From: Augochlora pura | Taxonomy: Eukaryota; Arthropoda; Insecta; Hymenoptera; Halictidae | Assembly: GCF_028453695.1 (NCBI RefSeq) | Contig: NC_135781.1 | Location: 34,358,777-34,422,776 of the forward strand | Direction of reading: 5' to 3' | DNA length: 64,000 nt | Part shown: piece by piece, positions 13,457 to 24,705 of the stretch | Layout of the letters: every line of letters begins with the position of its first letter | Position numbering within the stretch: the first letter of the stretch is position 1 | The notes under the pieces: model-generated | What the model was told of the DNA's origin: nothing | Database searches by the model: none | Seen by the model: only the letters and a program-made list of their open reading frames with translations | Translations under genes and position numbers: made by a program

Positions 13457-13486
13457 CTCTCTCTCTCTCTCTCTCTTTCTCTCTCC
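13457..13486. repeat. CT microsatellite at the gap edge
   Basis: (CT)10 followed by TTCTCTCTCC, directly abutting the N run. The missing sequence probably joins a G-rich tract to a CT tract. Confidence 0.9.
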
Positions 13487-14560
13487 GGTGGACACCCGCG
13501 CGTCGCCTGGATCTCTGCTCCCTTAACGTTTCTAAACAACCGGAATGGCTCGTTCCAAATTCTTTGCCGAAAATACCTCCGGCAGATGGAACCGACGACA
13601 TCGATTCTCTGAGTATTCCTTTAGCCCTCCTTGCGTTTATATTTCCTGACTCGGCACGGTGGACCTATTACAGACAATATATTGTACGATTGTCTGTTTT
13701 TTTCGAGATCGACGAAGAAATACAGCCCTTGGTTTCACTTCGGGTTCCATTACGGTTGTCTGAATCATTTTTGCGAATATTCTGCTTTCTCTCGTGGATA
13801 AGCATTAATTATTAGCCTTTCCGCCCTACCTGATGTAACAGCAACTTCGAACGATTTAAAAATATTCCGGGTGCAAAATAATCTGTAGTCTAAACGTTGG
13901 AGAGTAGAATAATAGGATAAAAATAAGCGATATATCCGAATGATTGTTACGCGCACGAGAAAATTGTATGGATACGTAATTACTGAAACGTGCGGATCTA
14001 ATGTCGTTGATATCAACGTTCCTCCTCAAATGTGGAGTCAAAAACCGTGCTCCCGTGTTTCTATTTTCTCGAGTGTTTATCAGGGTAACGGTCGAGTCGT
14101 TAAAGATATTACGGTTCCGCGGTTCGAATTCCGCGAGCTTGAATTTTCCCCATTATTGCATCGGTGTAATGAAAATAATAGTAACGACTCCGGCGAGCAG
14201 GAGTTTCCACGGCGTACTTGACGCTCGGTGTCCCGCAAACCAGCGGCAACAGCTCCGAAGCGAGAAGTTTCGCCGTGCCCGGCCACGGGGCAACGGAATA
14301 CCGCATGCATAATGAACCCGGGAGCCATTTTGAAGCCGACGAAATGACATTGCACCGGTCTTCGGTACCGGAGCCGTTTGTAACGCTCATTGTTCCTCGG
14401 CTCCTCGAGCAGTAACAATGCCCGGCGTCATTATAATAAGCTGATCGGCCGAGGTACCGGCGAAAGATTAAGCGAAAAATAAAAGACCGAGTCTTTACGG
14501 GGTCGAGTGATTGCGCGTAGTTCGTACTCGGAGGCTTTAATTAGATCCGCGGCCGAGCGG

Positions 14561-14599
14561 GGAGAGAGAGAGGGAGAGAGGGAGAGAGAGAGAGAGAAA
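14561..14599. repeat. GA microsatellite
   Basis: GGAGAGAGAG blocks forming an interrupted (GA)n. Confidence 0.9.
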
Positions 14600-15723
14600 G
14601 ACCCCCCTCCCCTTCGATCGAATGGAAATCTCGATCAAAGGACCATCGATCGACAACGCCGCTTATGCAAACGGAGCGGAGCGGAGCGGCCGTTGGAAAA
14701 ACAGCCGGTGAAACGGGAGACGGTTCGGGAAACTGTTGGAAAAACTGGGCCAAACAGTCACGTGCTCCGCGCGGCGAATCGAAGAATCTACAGGCGGTCG
14801 TCCGTTCGATTTCCGGGACGCGCTGTGGTGTGGGTTTAGACGTCGAGTGGCCGTCCCGGGTCATTCCGGAATCCCGGTCGGTCGCAGACCATCGTCCAGT
14901 CTTTTCTCCGTCCTGGGAAACGCGCGAGCTCTCTCGGACGAGTTTGCCGCGTCACCGTTTAATACGGTTCGCCACGACGACGCTAAATCATTTGCGACGA
15001 TCGTTTATTCGCGCAATCGAGGAACAACGCGCGACAATGTCCGGGTGAAAGAACGATCGCTTAATTGTTCTTAACGAATTGTTCAACGGAAATAGCAATT
15101 TCACTCGCAAACACGATCGAATAATATATGAAACGGTGTCGGCGAAATGAATCACCGAATTTCACGAGCAAGTAGTAGTTCGTAATTCCGGTTTTGTTGA
15201 CCATTTAACGGGGCTTCTCTTAACGATAGGAGGACGCGTGTTCCGGCCGCGGAAGTTGCCGGCTCGACGTCGAGCCGGTGTCTTTCGAGAGTTCCTTAAT
15301 TACTCGGCGTCGCGTAATTGCTCCGATGCTCGCGGTGACGTCCTCGTTCGCTGGCCGGCTGCCAGCAGGCTTGCCCTCTCGTTGATGGAAACTTCGTTTC
15401 GGCGGAAACGGCCGTGGAAACGCGGCCTTCCGTGAAAATAAAAATCGTGTTTCGGCCCGATCTGCGTTCCTGTTCGCTGATCGTTCGCCGGGACACACGG
15501 TCCGGTGCAACGTGCATTGTCCCGGAATTCGCTAACAGCCTTTTCCGCCGCTTTGGCACATTATTCGATGAAAAACGAGGCGCGCTAGTTGGGACGTCGG
15601 CGTCAACTGCTCTCGAATTCCTCTTCGACAGGATTTTACAGCACGAGAGTGTCTTGTGTCTATGCAAGGGGGTCTCTCGGCGAAGCTCGATCAGGTTCAC
15701 TCAAAGCCAGAAATGAATTCAAC

Positions 15724-15820
15724 ATTAACTCCTTGTACTACGATTCTTTTCACTCACTTATTTGTCTTTAATATTTTTAATAAAAGGGTCGAACAATTTT
15801 TGTTTCTTTTATTTGTCTTA
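15724..15820 (+). repeat. Dispersed repeat, copy A
   Basis: Begins TTAACTCCTTGTACTACGAT and includes AAGGGTCGAACAATTTTTG near its end. The same ordered blocks occur in copy B at 24590-24705. AT-rich and without coding potential. Family identity unknown. Confidence 0.65.
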
Positions 15821-17186
15821 GCCTGGAAAAATTTAGTAAGCTACCCAAACCAACAACTCGCTCAAGTGCAGCCCGAACGAGAGAATCAGGAAAACGGCTA
15901 CCGATGTACCGAGTCAGGGAATATCTAGCGAGAGGGAACGTATAGGCTAGCATTCTTCGCGAATGGAATTGGTGGCAAACAATGGGGAGAAACCAGGGAC
16001 ACAGATTTCCGTGGCCGCCACGAAGAACGCGTGAACGAACCCGATGAAGATTGCGAAGAAATCGACCGAAACGAGAATTCAATTCCATCCCCTCGATCTA
16101 ATCCTCGTAGATCTACCGTTCCCATCTAGGGGGGGGACTCTTATCGAATCGGTTCGCGTCGCGATAGTACCCGAACGATTTGCCGGCGCTATAACTCGAT
16201 ACCGAACCATATTGCTACTCCCGGAAATCCACATGCTCGTCCTGCGTAGCCGAAGAGGCATTCGTTTTATCGAATAATCCGCGTTAACGAAGAATAACAA
16301 GCACGCGCGAATTGCAGGCGTGCGCGAAGAAAAGTTCCAACTTTAGCCTTCGAAGCAACAGATCTATTGGAACGTTGCCGGGCAAACGTACGGTTAATAT
16401 CGCGCGGGGACGGGTCGCTAACCGTCAGCCGAGGTTCCCTGGGGTTCTGGAAGGACATCGGCTGCGCAGCTTCACCGTGGGAGCGCGCCTAAGTGCCCCG
16501 AACAGCCCTAATGACGGCTGAAACGCCGGGGCTCGGACGACTAATTGGCCCGCCCTTAATCGACGATCATTAGCTCGGGTGGGAGCTAGTCGCCCTATAA
16601 AAACGAATGGGCTCGATCGGAGGGAAGAAAGGGTCCGATGAACCGAGAGGCGCGCGATCCAGGTGCGCAGGTGTTTTACGATCCTTTCGGGGGAATCGTA
16701 AAGCTCGAATTCGAGTCGGCGTCGAGCGTAATATTCACAGCCGTGTTAACAGACTTGGCGCTCGTAAAAGAAACGGATCGTGTGAGTCGGGGGGTGAGTT
16801 TCGCTTTCTTCGCGGTGGTTGGTGGGAAGGGTGGGAAAAGGGGGAGGAGGAGGAGGCAAACGAGGAGCGAAACGAGGATCGACGAGGGGGCGAAGGAAGA
16901 CAGCCGAGGTCGGCTTTCGCGTCCGCCTAAAACTATTCAAGCGTCGCGCGTGGTCCCCTTCTTGGACGGAAGCTCGCGCCGGGTTTGGACAGTGCCACGA
17001 ATAAAGTAACGTTCTCATTTGTCTATCCTAATAATTAAAAATCTTGTGTTGCCCGTAGCATGGCTACGAACGTGTTCTCACAACCTTATCACAACCTTAT
17101 TATAGAGTGCCCTGGTGGCGAGCTCGAGTTATATTTTCTTTTTCCTTCTTGTTTCTGCGGACACCTAGCGCTTCTTCCACTCATTC

Positions 17187-17239
17187 TCACACACTCTCTC
17201 ACTCTCTCTCTCTCTCTCTCTCACTCGCACTCTCACTCT
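17187..17239. repeat. CT microsatellite
   Basis: CT runs with ACT interruptions, inside a long pyrimidine-rich stretch (17187-17383). Confidence 0.9.
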
Positions 17240-19631
17240 GGCTCGACGGAATCCACGTGTTGCCACGCGATACGATATCTGCTCGAACGTGCTGTCTCGC
17301 CGTTTCTCGTCTTTCTTCTCCTCTTTCTCTTTTATCTTGCGCCTTTATTCTCCCGTCCTCTTTTCCTGCGTGTTTTTTTGCAGACAACGGAGCGCACCCG
17401 TCGCCACGTTCCGTTTTCCCGCCCGTAAATCGGCGACGAGTCGCGTGATTCGGCGTTCGCTCGAGCTCCGATCGCGCGCCGCCGAGAAACAAACGAGCGT
17501 GCGTGCCAATGATCGCGCAGAAATCTCTCTCGTTTCCGGCCTCTTGTCGGCGGACAAGAGATTACTCGAGCACAACTGTTCGCGACACTTCCGGGGAAAG
17601 TTTCGCAGCATCCGATACATATAACGATAGGATTACATTCGACCGTTCTCTCTCGTCGTTTTCTAGACCCGTCGGGCTACAGGCGGCGCATTCCCCGCCG
17701 AGGAAACGTTTCTCGCGGCTAATTTCCACTCGGCAGCACTCGAGACACAAAAGGCGCCGGTACCAATTCCGCCCCTTGCGTTCGAAACGATCGTCCTCGG
17801 TAATTTTTCACGAAACTTTCCCCCGGCTTTGTTTCCCTTGTTACCCGGATCTTGCAACTTCTCGGTCTCTCGGGAAGTTCATCAACCCCCCCTCGTAGGA
17901 ACGGAACGGAACCTCCCCGCGCACGCTCTCGCGTCAACGTCGGAAACTCTTTGACGAGCGTCGTGGAAGCGCCGAGCCGCGGCGGAATTGAATCTTCGCG
18001 TTTTCCTCCCGGTGTCGCGGGAAAGAGGACGTCAGCTGTCGGAGGGTGTTCGGCGGCCGTCGAAACGGCGGTCTTTGTGTTTTTCACCGGCTCCGCCTGG
18101 AAGCAGTCGCGGGGGGTCTGTTATTTTTAAACCGTTGTTTACGGGACACCCTCTACATTTCCATGCACAAAGGCGGACCGCCGCGCACAGCTCTCCCCTC
18201 GCCCGCAATCTCCTCTCGCCGCCGCGAGAGCTCGTGCACGCGTGCACCCCTCGTCGACGGCCTTCTCTTCTCTTCTCGTCTCTTCTCTTCGCGTCGCCGC
18301 TCTCCTCTCCGCTTTTCTCTTTCACTGTACACAGCGCTCTCGCCTCGACGCTCCGGAATGTTCTGTTATTAATATTCACAACCATAATATTTGCGATTGA
18401 TAATGAATGGGCCCGGACACCGTCCGCCGAGACCTCGCGCTCGTCATTCTCGCCGGAAAACCCGAAATCGCTCCCCGAGGATCAACCCTTGTTCGATATT
18501 GTTCCTTGATAATTAACATTCGGTTGAACGATGTCGCAAAACATTTCTGCGGTTCTTGTACAATCGAGAACTCTGCCAACTGCCACTCGACGACCTCGCT
18601 GTTGCGAGAGGGTTGTACGAAGCAGAAGGAAACTATCGGGCGGTCCGATGTTTCGACAACCTAGGAAAATTTAATTTTGAAGGTATTTCGAAATTGAATG
18701 TATTCGGAAAAAGAGTGTGTCCAAAGGGAGAAGAAATAAGAGGTAGACAGCAGTTGATATTTCAAGAATAATGAAAAGAAAGAGAAGAAGAATGGCGTTC
18801 GAGAATTAGGTCTCTCTGGATTATCGAAATATCGTATCGTCGCTCGGATCGGTCCATTGGTACGAAAGCGTGGGTGGGGCGCGTTAAAGACGAAGCAGCC
18901 TTGACTCTGTTAGCAGGGGCTCTCGATTGATTGGCTGTGACCGTGAATCGTTTCGCGAAATCTGCCGGCGGGGCGCGGGGCGCGGGGGGGAGGCGGGGGT
19001 TGGTCCTCGAGACATCGGACACGGCCGGCTTGAAAGAGACCGTTCTTTCTCCTCGGGGCTCCTCGAAGAGAGAACGATCGAGCCGGGTCCTCGTCCGGAG
19101 TAGGGTAACCATGCCCATTGTTCCACGAATAAATCCCCGTTCGTTTCGAAGAGGACTGTGTGTCGTCGGGGCGTGACCACCTCCGATGAATGGTAGCTGT
19201 TGGCCGGGCGTGGACGCAACGCGCGCGGAGATCTAACTTCTAAAACGTCTTAACTGGAGTCTCTTGGTCGATTTCGTAGAAAATTTCCTATCCGTAAACG
19301 CGAGCGGATCGGCTCCGCTCGCGAGGTTGGCGACGCGAACACCGCCGGTTCTCTGCCGCTCGCTTTTCCATCCAATTTCTTACGCAGCCGTTCGAGACCG
19401 AAACTGAAAGTATCTCGGTTGTTTGCGGTTCGATTGTAAAATTCTCTGGGACAAACTTTCACCACTTTTAACCATCTGATGGTTCGTCTGGAATGAATTT
19501 CACCGAAAATTCAATAATGTCTTAGCTAAAACCATTTTAACTTTATTCAATAAGCAGGTCAACTTTGAAGAAATAAGTGAAAAAGCAAACTTAATGCTTA
19601 ATAGTGAACCTACTGGACCCTAAAACTAACC

Positions 19632-20124
19632 AGAAGACTGCGGAAGTTTATGCGAGCGCATGTTTTATAGAAATTAGTTTTGCCACTTTGCATGTTTTGC
19701 ACGCTGCATTTATCATTCGCTTTCTGCGCGTATCGCGCGTATTCCGCGTAAGGGGCCGGATATAGATGAACGTCTCTCAAGCCGGGTTTCCTCATTCTGT
19801 CTGATTGCTTTCATGAGATTAATGATACGACGCAATCGACCGTCTATTCCTTTCCGATGAACGCGACGCCGCGCCGCGCCGCGTCGCGAGAAACCCGCTC
19901 GTCTATTTTGCCCCTTGGGAAACAATTTCGATGTCGATATCGCGGTGTTGCAATTGTTACCGAGACTGTTGCCGCAATGTGTTGCGGATTTAGTCACTTG
20001 TTTCCGGGATAGGAACACGGCGCTCGCTTTGCATACATCTTGCATGTATCCCGCATATATTTTGCATATTCGCTCCGTTCTATGCACAGCCGCATAAACT
20101 TCCGCAGTCTGTTTAGAAGACTGC
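19632..20124. mobile_element. Possible non-autonomous element bounded by a 20-bp inverted repeat
   Basis: AGACTGCGGAAGTTTATGCG at 19635-19654 is matched exactly by its reverse complement at 20091-20110. Outside both ends lies the same word AGAAGACTGC (19632-19641 and 20115-20124) in direct orientation, and GCAGTCT...AGACTGC forms a small hairpin at the right end (20104-20124). Inside, near each end, are short arrays: 9-bp units ending CGCGTA or CGTA at 19724-19750, and four 11-bp units at 20026-20069. Length of about 490 bp with terminal inverted repeats resembles a MITE, but I saw no clear target-site duplication and no transposase. A chance or recombination origin of the 20-bp pair is unlikely, yet the class is unproven. 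Confidence 0.45.
20026..20069. repeat. 11-bp minisatellite, 4 degenerate copies
   Basis: On the minus strand the units read ATATGCAAAAT, ATATGCGGGAT, ACATGCAAGAT and GTATGCAAAGC. It sits just inside the right inverted repeat. Confidence 0.7.
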
Positions 20125-22353
20125 ATTTATTCGGTCCATTCGATCGGTTTCTATGTCAGAGTTTTTTTACGAGTCGAGCAACTTTTTAACGAGACAACGC
20201 GAATCCTGCGATTATGACCGGCTCGTGAAATTCACCATTGCATCAAGATTCGATTCGAAGAATCATCGAAATTGCTTTCGAAAGGTTCGATTAGTGGACG
20301 GAAAACATTTTCCATCTCGGGGAGTCGCCTTTCGAATAGATTTTCGAGCGATCCTTAGAGAGAATCGGATTAGGTCTTCCTCTGATTTTCCGAGATACTC
20401 CCATTGGCCGCGTTCGACGAGCGACCCTACGGATCCCGGCAGCGTCCGCAGAACCAACGGCGGGCCGAACGACCGTCGATGGTTTTCCTCGGCGAGATGG
20501 AGAACCTCGAAGCTCGGTCCGGCGACCGAACGATCGACTTCCGGTCTCCCGCAGGCTCCCCGGTTCCCGTAATGGCGACCAAAATTGGCCGGGGGACGCG
20601 GAACGATCGCGCGGTTGCAGCTTCAATTTCCTCAAGATCCGCTATCCGTGCGCTTGTTTCCCCAGTCAGCTAGCAGGATTAATGGAGCAACTTTAATGAA
20701 ACGGGGCTCGCGGCTGCCACTGCGAAATTAGACTATCGCGTCCCCTGTCGTCGCAGTTAATCTTTAACGCCTGGCGAATTTGTAACCGACCACCCTCCCC
20801 GGCCGTCGAACGGGCCGGCCGGCCGCGCGTCCCGTCAAATATAAGTGCGCGCGAATTGCGAATTTCCCGAAAAGAACCGAGGCGAATGGAAACGAGACAA
20901 AGAAGCTGCGAAGCGGCGATCGCTGCGGCGTGAAACCACCGCGGCATGCCGACGCGCGTGGACGCGTCCGCGATGAAAAATGCCGACGGTTTTTTTCTTT
21001 TCTTTTTTTTCTCTAAATTTTATTAATCCGTCTCGCCGCGCTGTGGAAACGCCGCGGCTCTCCGAAATAAAACGATACGGCGATGGGAAAAGCAGCCGCA
21101 GAAATTCCGACACGCGAGGCCAGCTCTCGACTCTCCGGCGATTTCCTAGCGTGACCGGAAACGATCGATACTCCTTCTCTGGCAATCAATTGTCTACGCG
21201 CTCGGAAAGGCAACAATATCCATCGGATAAAAAGTGGAATATGTTCGAACCGGCGAACGACTCGATAAATTGTTTCATTTTGAATCGAGTCCAACGCTAG
21301 ACCTACCGTAACTAACGCGTCTCACTTTCTAACGATAAAACATTCTATTTGCTGTACGGTAAACACCCCCATGACGCAGCTAAGCATCGTCCGTTCTTCC
21401 TGTCAATTTGACACACTCTTCACGGACACGGAAGAAATAAAGTGTTTTACAGATCGTTTTATTCCTTCCGAATATTGTCAACGAACTCGTGGCTTTTACG
21501 GCAGCTTCGACGAAAAGACGCGGCAAATTGAAACAGAAATATGTAAACGTTGTCCCTATTTTAAAACTTATTAGATCTCGAAGCATGCAATTAAGGAACG
21601 TCTGTCCGCGGCTTTATCTCGACCACGATCGCGACGCGCGGAAAGAAGACGCGCGCGTACGGCGGACCCGAGTGTTAATTATTCGCTGGAAGAATGGCCG
21701 GAGTGTCCGACCTTTCTGGGTCCACCACCGGAGACCCCATTAAAGTCGTATCAATCATTCACGGACACGGGAGGATTTCGAGACGATGGTTGCGCAGCAC
21801 GGAGACTCGAAATTCAACGATCGTTGGGCGCCGGGCTTAATATCTGGTGGACCGATCGTTCCAGAGAACACTATGATCGATCGAGCCTCATCACCGTGCG
21901 ACGAAATTCACGCGGCACGACCGCGTACAGGATTTCGCCAGGATTTCTCGGTCGTCCCTGTAAAATAAACGCGCGGGAGCATGTGGACCGCCGGGTCGGA
22001 GCAGAGCGGTGTACAGAGAGAGCCGGGTTTCATTGAAATTCCCGGTAATTTGGTTTGGTGCGCTGGTCATGGGAGCCCCGAAGACCGCTCGATCGTTCCG
22101 GCGACGGACGTGAACTGGGCATCGCGTCGACGCGAGCCAGCGATTTCCACGATACCACGATCCCCGATTCCCACGGCGCTGCGGCGCTGCGGCGCTCGAG
22201 GTCCGGCGAGCGCCTCGCCGAGGAAGCTCGGTCGATCTCTTCGCCGCCGAGCGAAGCAACGAGAACGAGGAACAACAGTTTTCTAGCCACCGAGAGCCGG
22301 TGTTCTCGAGACAGGGAGCTGGCGAGAGCGAGTCCGAATCGGCTGCCGGTTGT
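20125..22353. other. 3' flank of the tyramine receptor, no further gene
   Basis: Probably contains the receptor 3' UTR at its right end. CpG-rich, with T-rich runs near 20991-21010. Open frames are short, overlap on both strands and carry no recognisable motif. Confidence 0.55.
21458..21463 (-). other. Possible polyadenylation signal for the tyramine receptor
   Basis: This is the first AATAAA on the minus strand after the TGA at 22354, which would give a 3' UTR of about 0.9 kb. I saw no ATTAAA or AATAAA between. A second AATAAA lies at 21019-21024. Such hexamers are common by chance, so this is only the nearest candidate. Confidence 0.25.
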
Positions 22354-23568
22354 TCAGCGTATGCGCAGCAGCCGCCTGAAGGCTCTCCTGTAGTCGAGGT
22401 TGAAGATCGTGTAGATGAGCGGGTTCAGGGCGCTGTTCACGTAGCCGAGCCACGTGATGAAGTAGACGACGCGGTCGGACGGGCAGCAGGCCGGGCAGAA
22501 CGGCACGATCACGTACATCAGGAAGAACGGCAGCCAGCAGACGACGAAGACACCCATGATCACCCCGAGGGTCCTCGCGGCGCGTCTCTCCTTCGACAGC
22601 GAGATCCTCTGTCTCTCCTCGATGAACTGGTAGACCGTGGTGGTGGTGGGTGGCGCTCGGCTGCTGCCGGCCGTCCGCCTCGACGAGGAGGTCGTCGCGT
22701 GTCTTCTCTCCTCGCCTATCGTCACCTCGGTCGGCTCGTCGTCGATCAGCGAGGGCTTCGCGTGGGCGCGCGGCGTCGACTTCTCGTTATGATTCGTCTC
22801 GGAGCTGACGGACTCCTCGTTGTCGTCCGCCTCCCGATGCCTGGTCGACTGGACGGCGCCCAGTCTGCTCTGCCTGGCCCGCTCTCGCAGCCTTCTCCTC
22901 GTCGCCAGGAAGATCTCGAGGTAGACCAGGCTCATCAGCAGCAACGGTATGAAGAACGAGCCCAGCGACGAGTAGATCACGTAGCCCTGCCTCCTCGTCA
23001 GCTGGCACGGCGTGCCGGGCTCGAGCTCCTCCGGCCAGTCGTTCCAGCCCGCCAACGGCGGCGAGCTGATCGCCCCCGACAGGATCCACACGCCCGCGAT
23101 CGTCCCCAGCACCCGCTTCAAGGTGCGTTTCTGCGCGTAGTTGATCGGGTCCGTGATCGCCCAGTAACGGTCGAGCGCGATCGCGCACAGGTTCAGGATG
23201 CTCGCCGTGCAACAGAGAACGTCGCAGGTCAGCCACAGTTTGCACAGGTGGATCCCGAAGATCCACTTGCCGAGCAGCAGGTACGCGACGTTGAACGGCA
23301 TCACCAGGATCGCCACCGCCAGGTCAGCCACCGCCAGAGACACGATGAAGAAGTTCTGCACGATCCTCAGCGGCCGGTACGTGAACACGCTCAGGATCAC
23401 CAGAGCGTTGCCGAGGACGGTCGCCAGCACCAGGAACCCGAGGGTCAAAGAAGCCGCCGCGGCCTCCCACACTGGCAAGTTCGAGCCCGTCTCCTCTTCC
23501 GGAGGACCGCAGCCGGTCACCTCGTAGTCCTCGGTCATCGTGCCCCCGGACTCGCCGCTAGAATTCAT
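22354..23568 (-). CDS. TYR1: Type 1 tyramine receptor (octopamine/tyramine GPCR)
   Basis: Complete 404-residue class A amine receptor, read without interruption from ATG (23568) to TGA (22354-22356). Family knowledge: insect TYR1 receptors sit in the neuronal plasma membrane, prefer tyramine to octopamine and lower cAMP through Gi/o. Seen here: a short extracellular N-terminus with one glycosylation sequon (N2-S-S) and seven hydrophobic segments at about residues 36-61, 71-93, 106-130, 151-172, 196-221, 333-357 and 366-390. Key residues are N54 in TM1, D82 in TM2, the amine-binding aspartate D116 in TM3, DRY at 133-135, W161 in TM4, serines 200, 201 and 204 in TM5, CWLPFF at 344-349 in TM6 and NPLIY at 382-386 in TM7. 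C109 and C188 can form the conserved disulfide. The third intracellular loop (about 222-330) is basic and Ser/Thr-rich, with RISLSK as a possible kinase site. The tail after NPxxY is about 18 residues with no cysteine, so no palmitoylation site. Length fits the bee family, which is near 400 residues. GC-ending codons dominate. The start has a good context (CAACATGA), and no other receptor start is visible upstream. Confidence 0.95.
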   Translation of the reverse strand: MNSSGESGGTMTEDYEVTGCGPPEEETGSNLPVWEAAAASLTLGFLVLATVLGNALVILSVFTYRPLRIVQNFFIVSLAVADLAVAILVMPFNVAYLLLGKWIFGIHLCKLWLTCDVLCCTASILNLCAIALDRYWAITDPINYAQKRTLKRVLGTIAGVWILSGAISSPPLAGWNDWPEELEPGTPCQLTRRQGYVIYSSLGSFFIPLLLMSLVYLEIFLATRRRLRERARQSRLGAVQSTRHREADDNEESVSSETNHNEKSTPRAHAKPSLIDDEPTEVTIGEERRHATTSSSRRTAGSSRAPPTTTTVYQFIEERQRISLSKERRAARTLGVIMGVFVVCWLPFFLMYVIVPFCPACCPSDRVVYFITWLGYVNSALNPLIYTIFNLDYRRAFRRLLRIR

Positions 23569-23603
23569 GTTGTCCGACCCTGGAACAATAGCCGTTCGTT
23601 AGC
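23569..23603 (-). promoter_or_regulatory. 5' UTR splice acceptor and branch site of the tyramine receptor
   Basis: Reading the minus strand towards the ATG, a CTAAC branch sequence (598-602, branch A at 23599) is followed 19 nt later by TATTGTTCCAG, which ends at 23580. Exon sequence would then run 11 nt (23579-23569) to the ATG. Spacing, a short pyrimidine run and the AG all fit an insect 3' splice site. This would make the whole protein a single coding exon preceded by at least one non-coding exon at higher coordinates. The matching donor was not identified. Confidence 0.5.
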
Positions 23604-24589
23604 GATCGATCCACCGCAGCCAACCTCCAGACGATCCCCGCTGAACGACGATGAATATCCTTGTAATTAAACGACCGCGACACTGCAACTTCTACCACCG
23701 AACGCGGGACGCGCGGCTAACGATCGCCACCGATATCTCGAACTCGAAGTTCGGGCTGCTCTTGATTAGCGAACGAGTGCCGCGCGTACCTTGGAAACGA
23801 AACAAAAAGCTTCGCCAGAATTTCAGGATATCGCGACATTCTTCTCGGCTGGAAATCGGCTATTATTCGGAAAGTAGCGCTCTGTCCGGTACATCTTTGG
23901 AAATTAGTATCGGCAAAGTGATTCCGCTACCGAGCTTCTTTCGATCGATTAGGTTTTACAGTAGCGAAGTATCGGTTAAAGAATCTAGGATTTTAAGCGA
24001 CGAATTTCCCGCGAAGTTTGCCGATGTTATGCCAGGAGCATACAAAAAGAATTAACAAATGCACAGAAGAAACGCTTACGATGGTAAAACCTTTGCTTGC
24101 GAAAGGAACCGCGGCAGCTGACATCCCGAATCTCATGAATACAATAATGGTACCAAGAACATGTTGCATCGATCCAATTCCTTTTATCGAAATCACTCAC
24201 AGGCCGACGCAGCCTTGGGCGAATCGATTGTAGGCGAAAAGAGTGACCAGAAAAGAGTGGCGTGGACTGTACTTTAATTAACAGCACGACAGACAATACA
24301 AGAGCAAAGAGATGAGAAGGGTGACTGCAAGACCTATCGACGGCGTTGTTTGCTGCAGTCTTCATAAATAAGTCATGCGGGAGTCACGTAAAAATCATGG
24401 AGACGTCGTCGAAATGCAGCTGGAAGGATCAAAGTATGTTTGTGCATCCTGGCTCTGTCATTTAATTGAAAGCAGGGTAGCGCTGATTAACCCTAGAACG
24501 ACGCCCTTCTATTCTTTGGTATAAGTAACATTGAGCGATCGCGGCTCTAAATAAAATCTTAATAATTATTCCTATATGTTATACATATA

Positions 24590-24705
24590 TCAACTCCTTG
24601 CACTATGATTCCTTTCACGCTGCGTTGGATGCCATTCATTCATCCTTAATAATTTTCATAATAGGGCCAGACAATTTTTCTTCATTTTATTGTTTTTGTG
24701 CACTT
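24590..24705 (+). repeat. Dispersed repeat, copy B
   Basis: Starts with CAACTCCTTGCACTATGATT and ends with AGGGCCAGACAATTTTTCTT, matching the ordered blocks of copy A at 15724-15820 in the same orientation. Copy B has about 20 extra bases in the middle. A weaker third match begins at 53207. Confidence 0.65.

Larger units (their letters stand above)
13487..19631. other. Non-coding region, no recognised gene
   Basis: CpG-rich sequence with GA (14561-14599), CT (17187-17239) and CT-rich (18261-18292) tracts and a 14-bp palindrome CGTTGATATCAACG at 14005-14018. Overlapping open frames on both strands show no domain or motif. A plus-strand splice-acceptor-like site ends at 17383. Confidence 0.55.

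Noticed and set aside
13170..13815. Open frames across the N run
   Set aside because: They depend on the 100-N placeholder and flanking simple repeats.
14113..14131. GGTTCGAATTCC, resembling a tRNA B box
   Set aside because: No A box at the right distance, the T-loop is 8 nt and no acceptor stem can be formed.
16596..16603. TATAAAAA as a promoter TATA box (also TATAAAAG at 31288)
   Set aside because: No initiator at about +30 and no gene downstream; such words are common by chance.
22787..23266. Second minus-strand frame inside the receptor
   Set aside because: Frame-shifted shadow of the same coding sequence.
22300..23670. Long plus-strand open frame over the receptor
   Set aside because: Arginine/glutamine-rich antisense shadow of the GC-rich receptor gene, with no recognisable domain.
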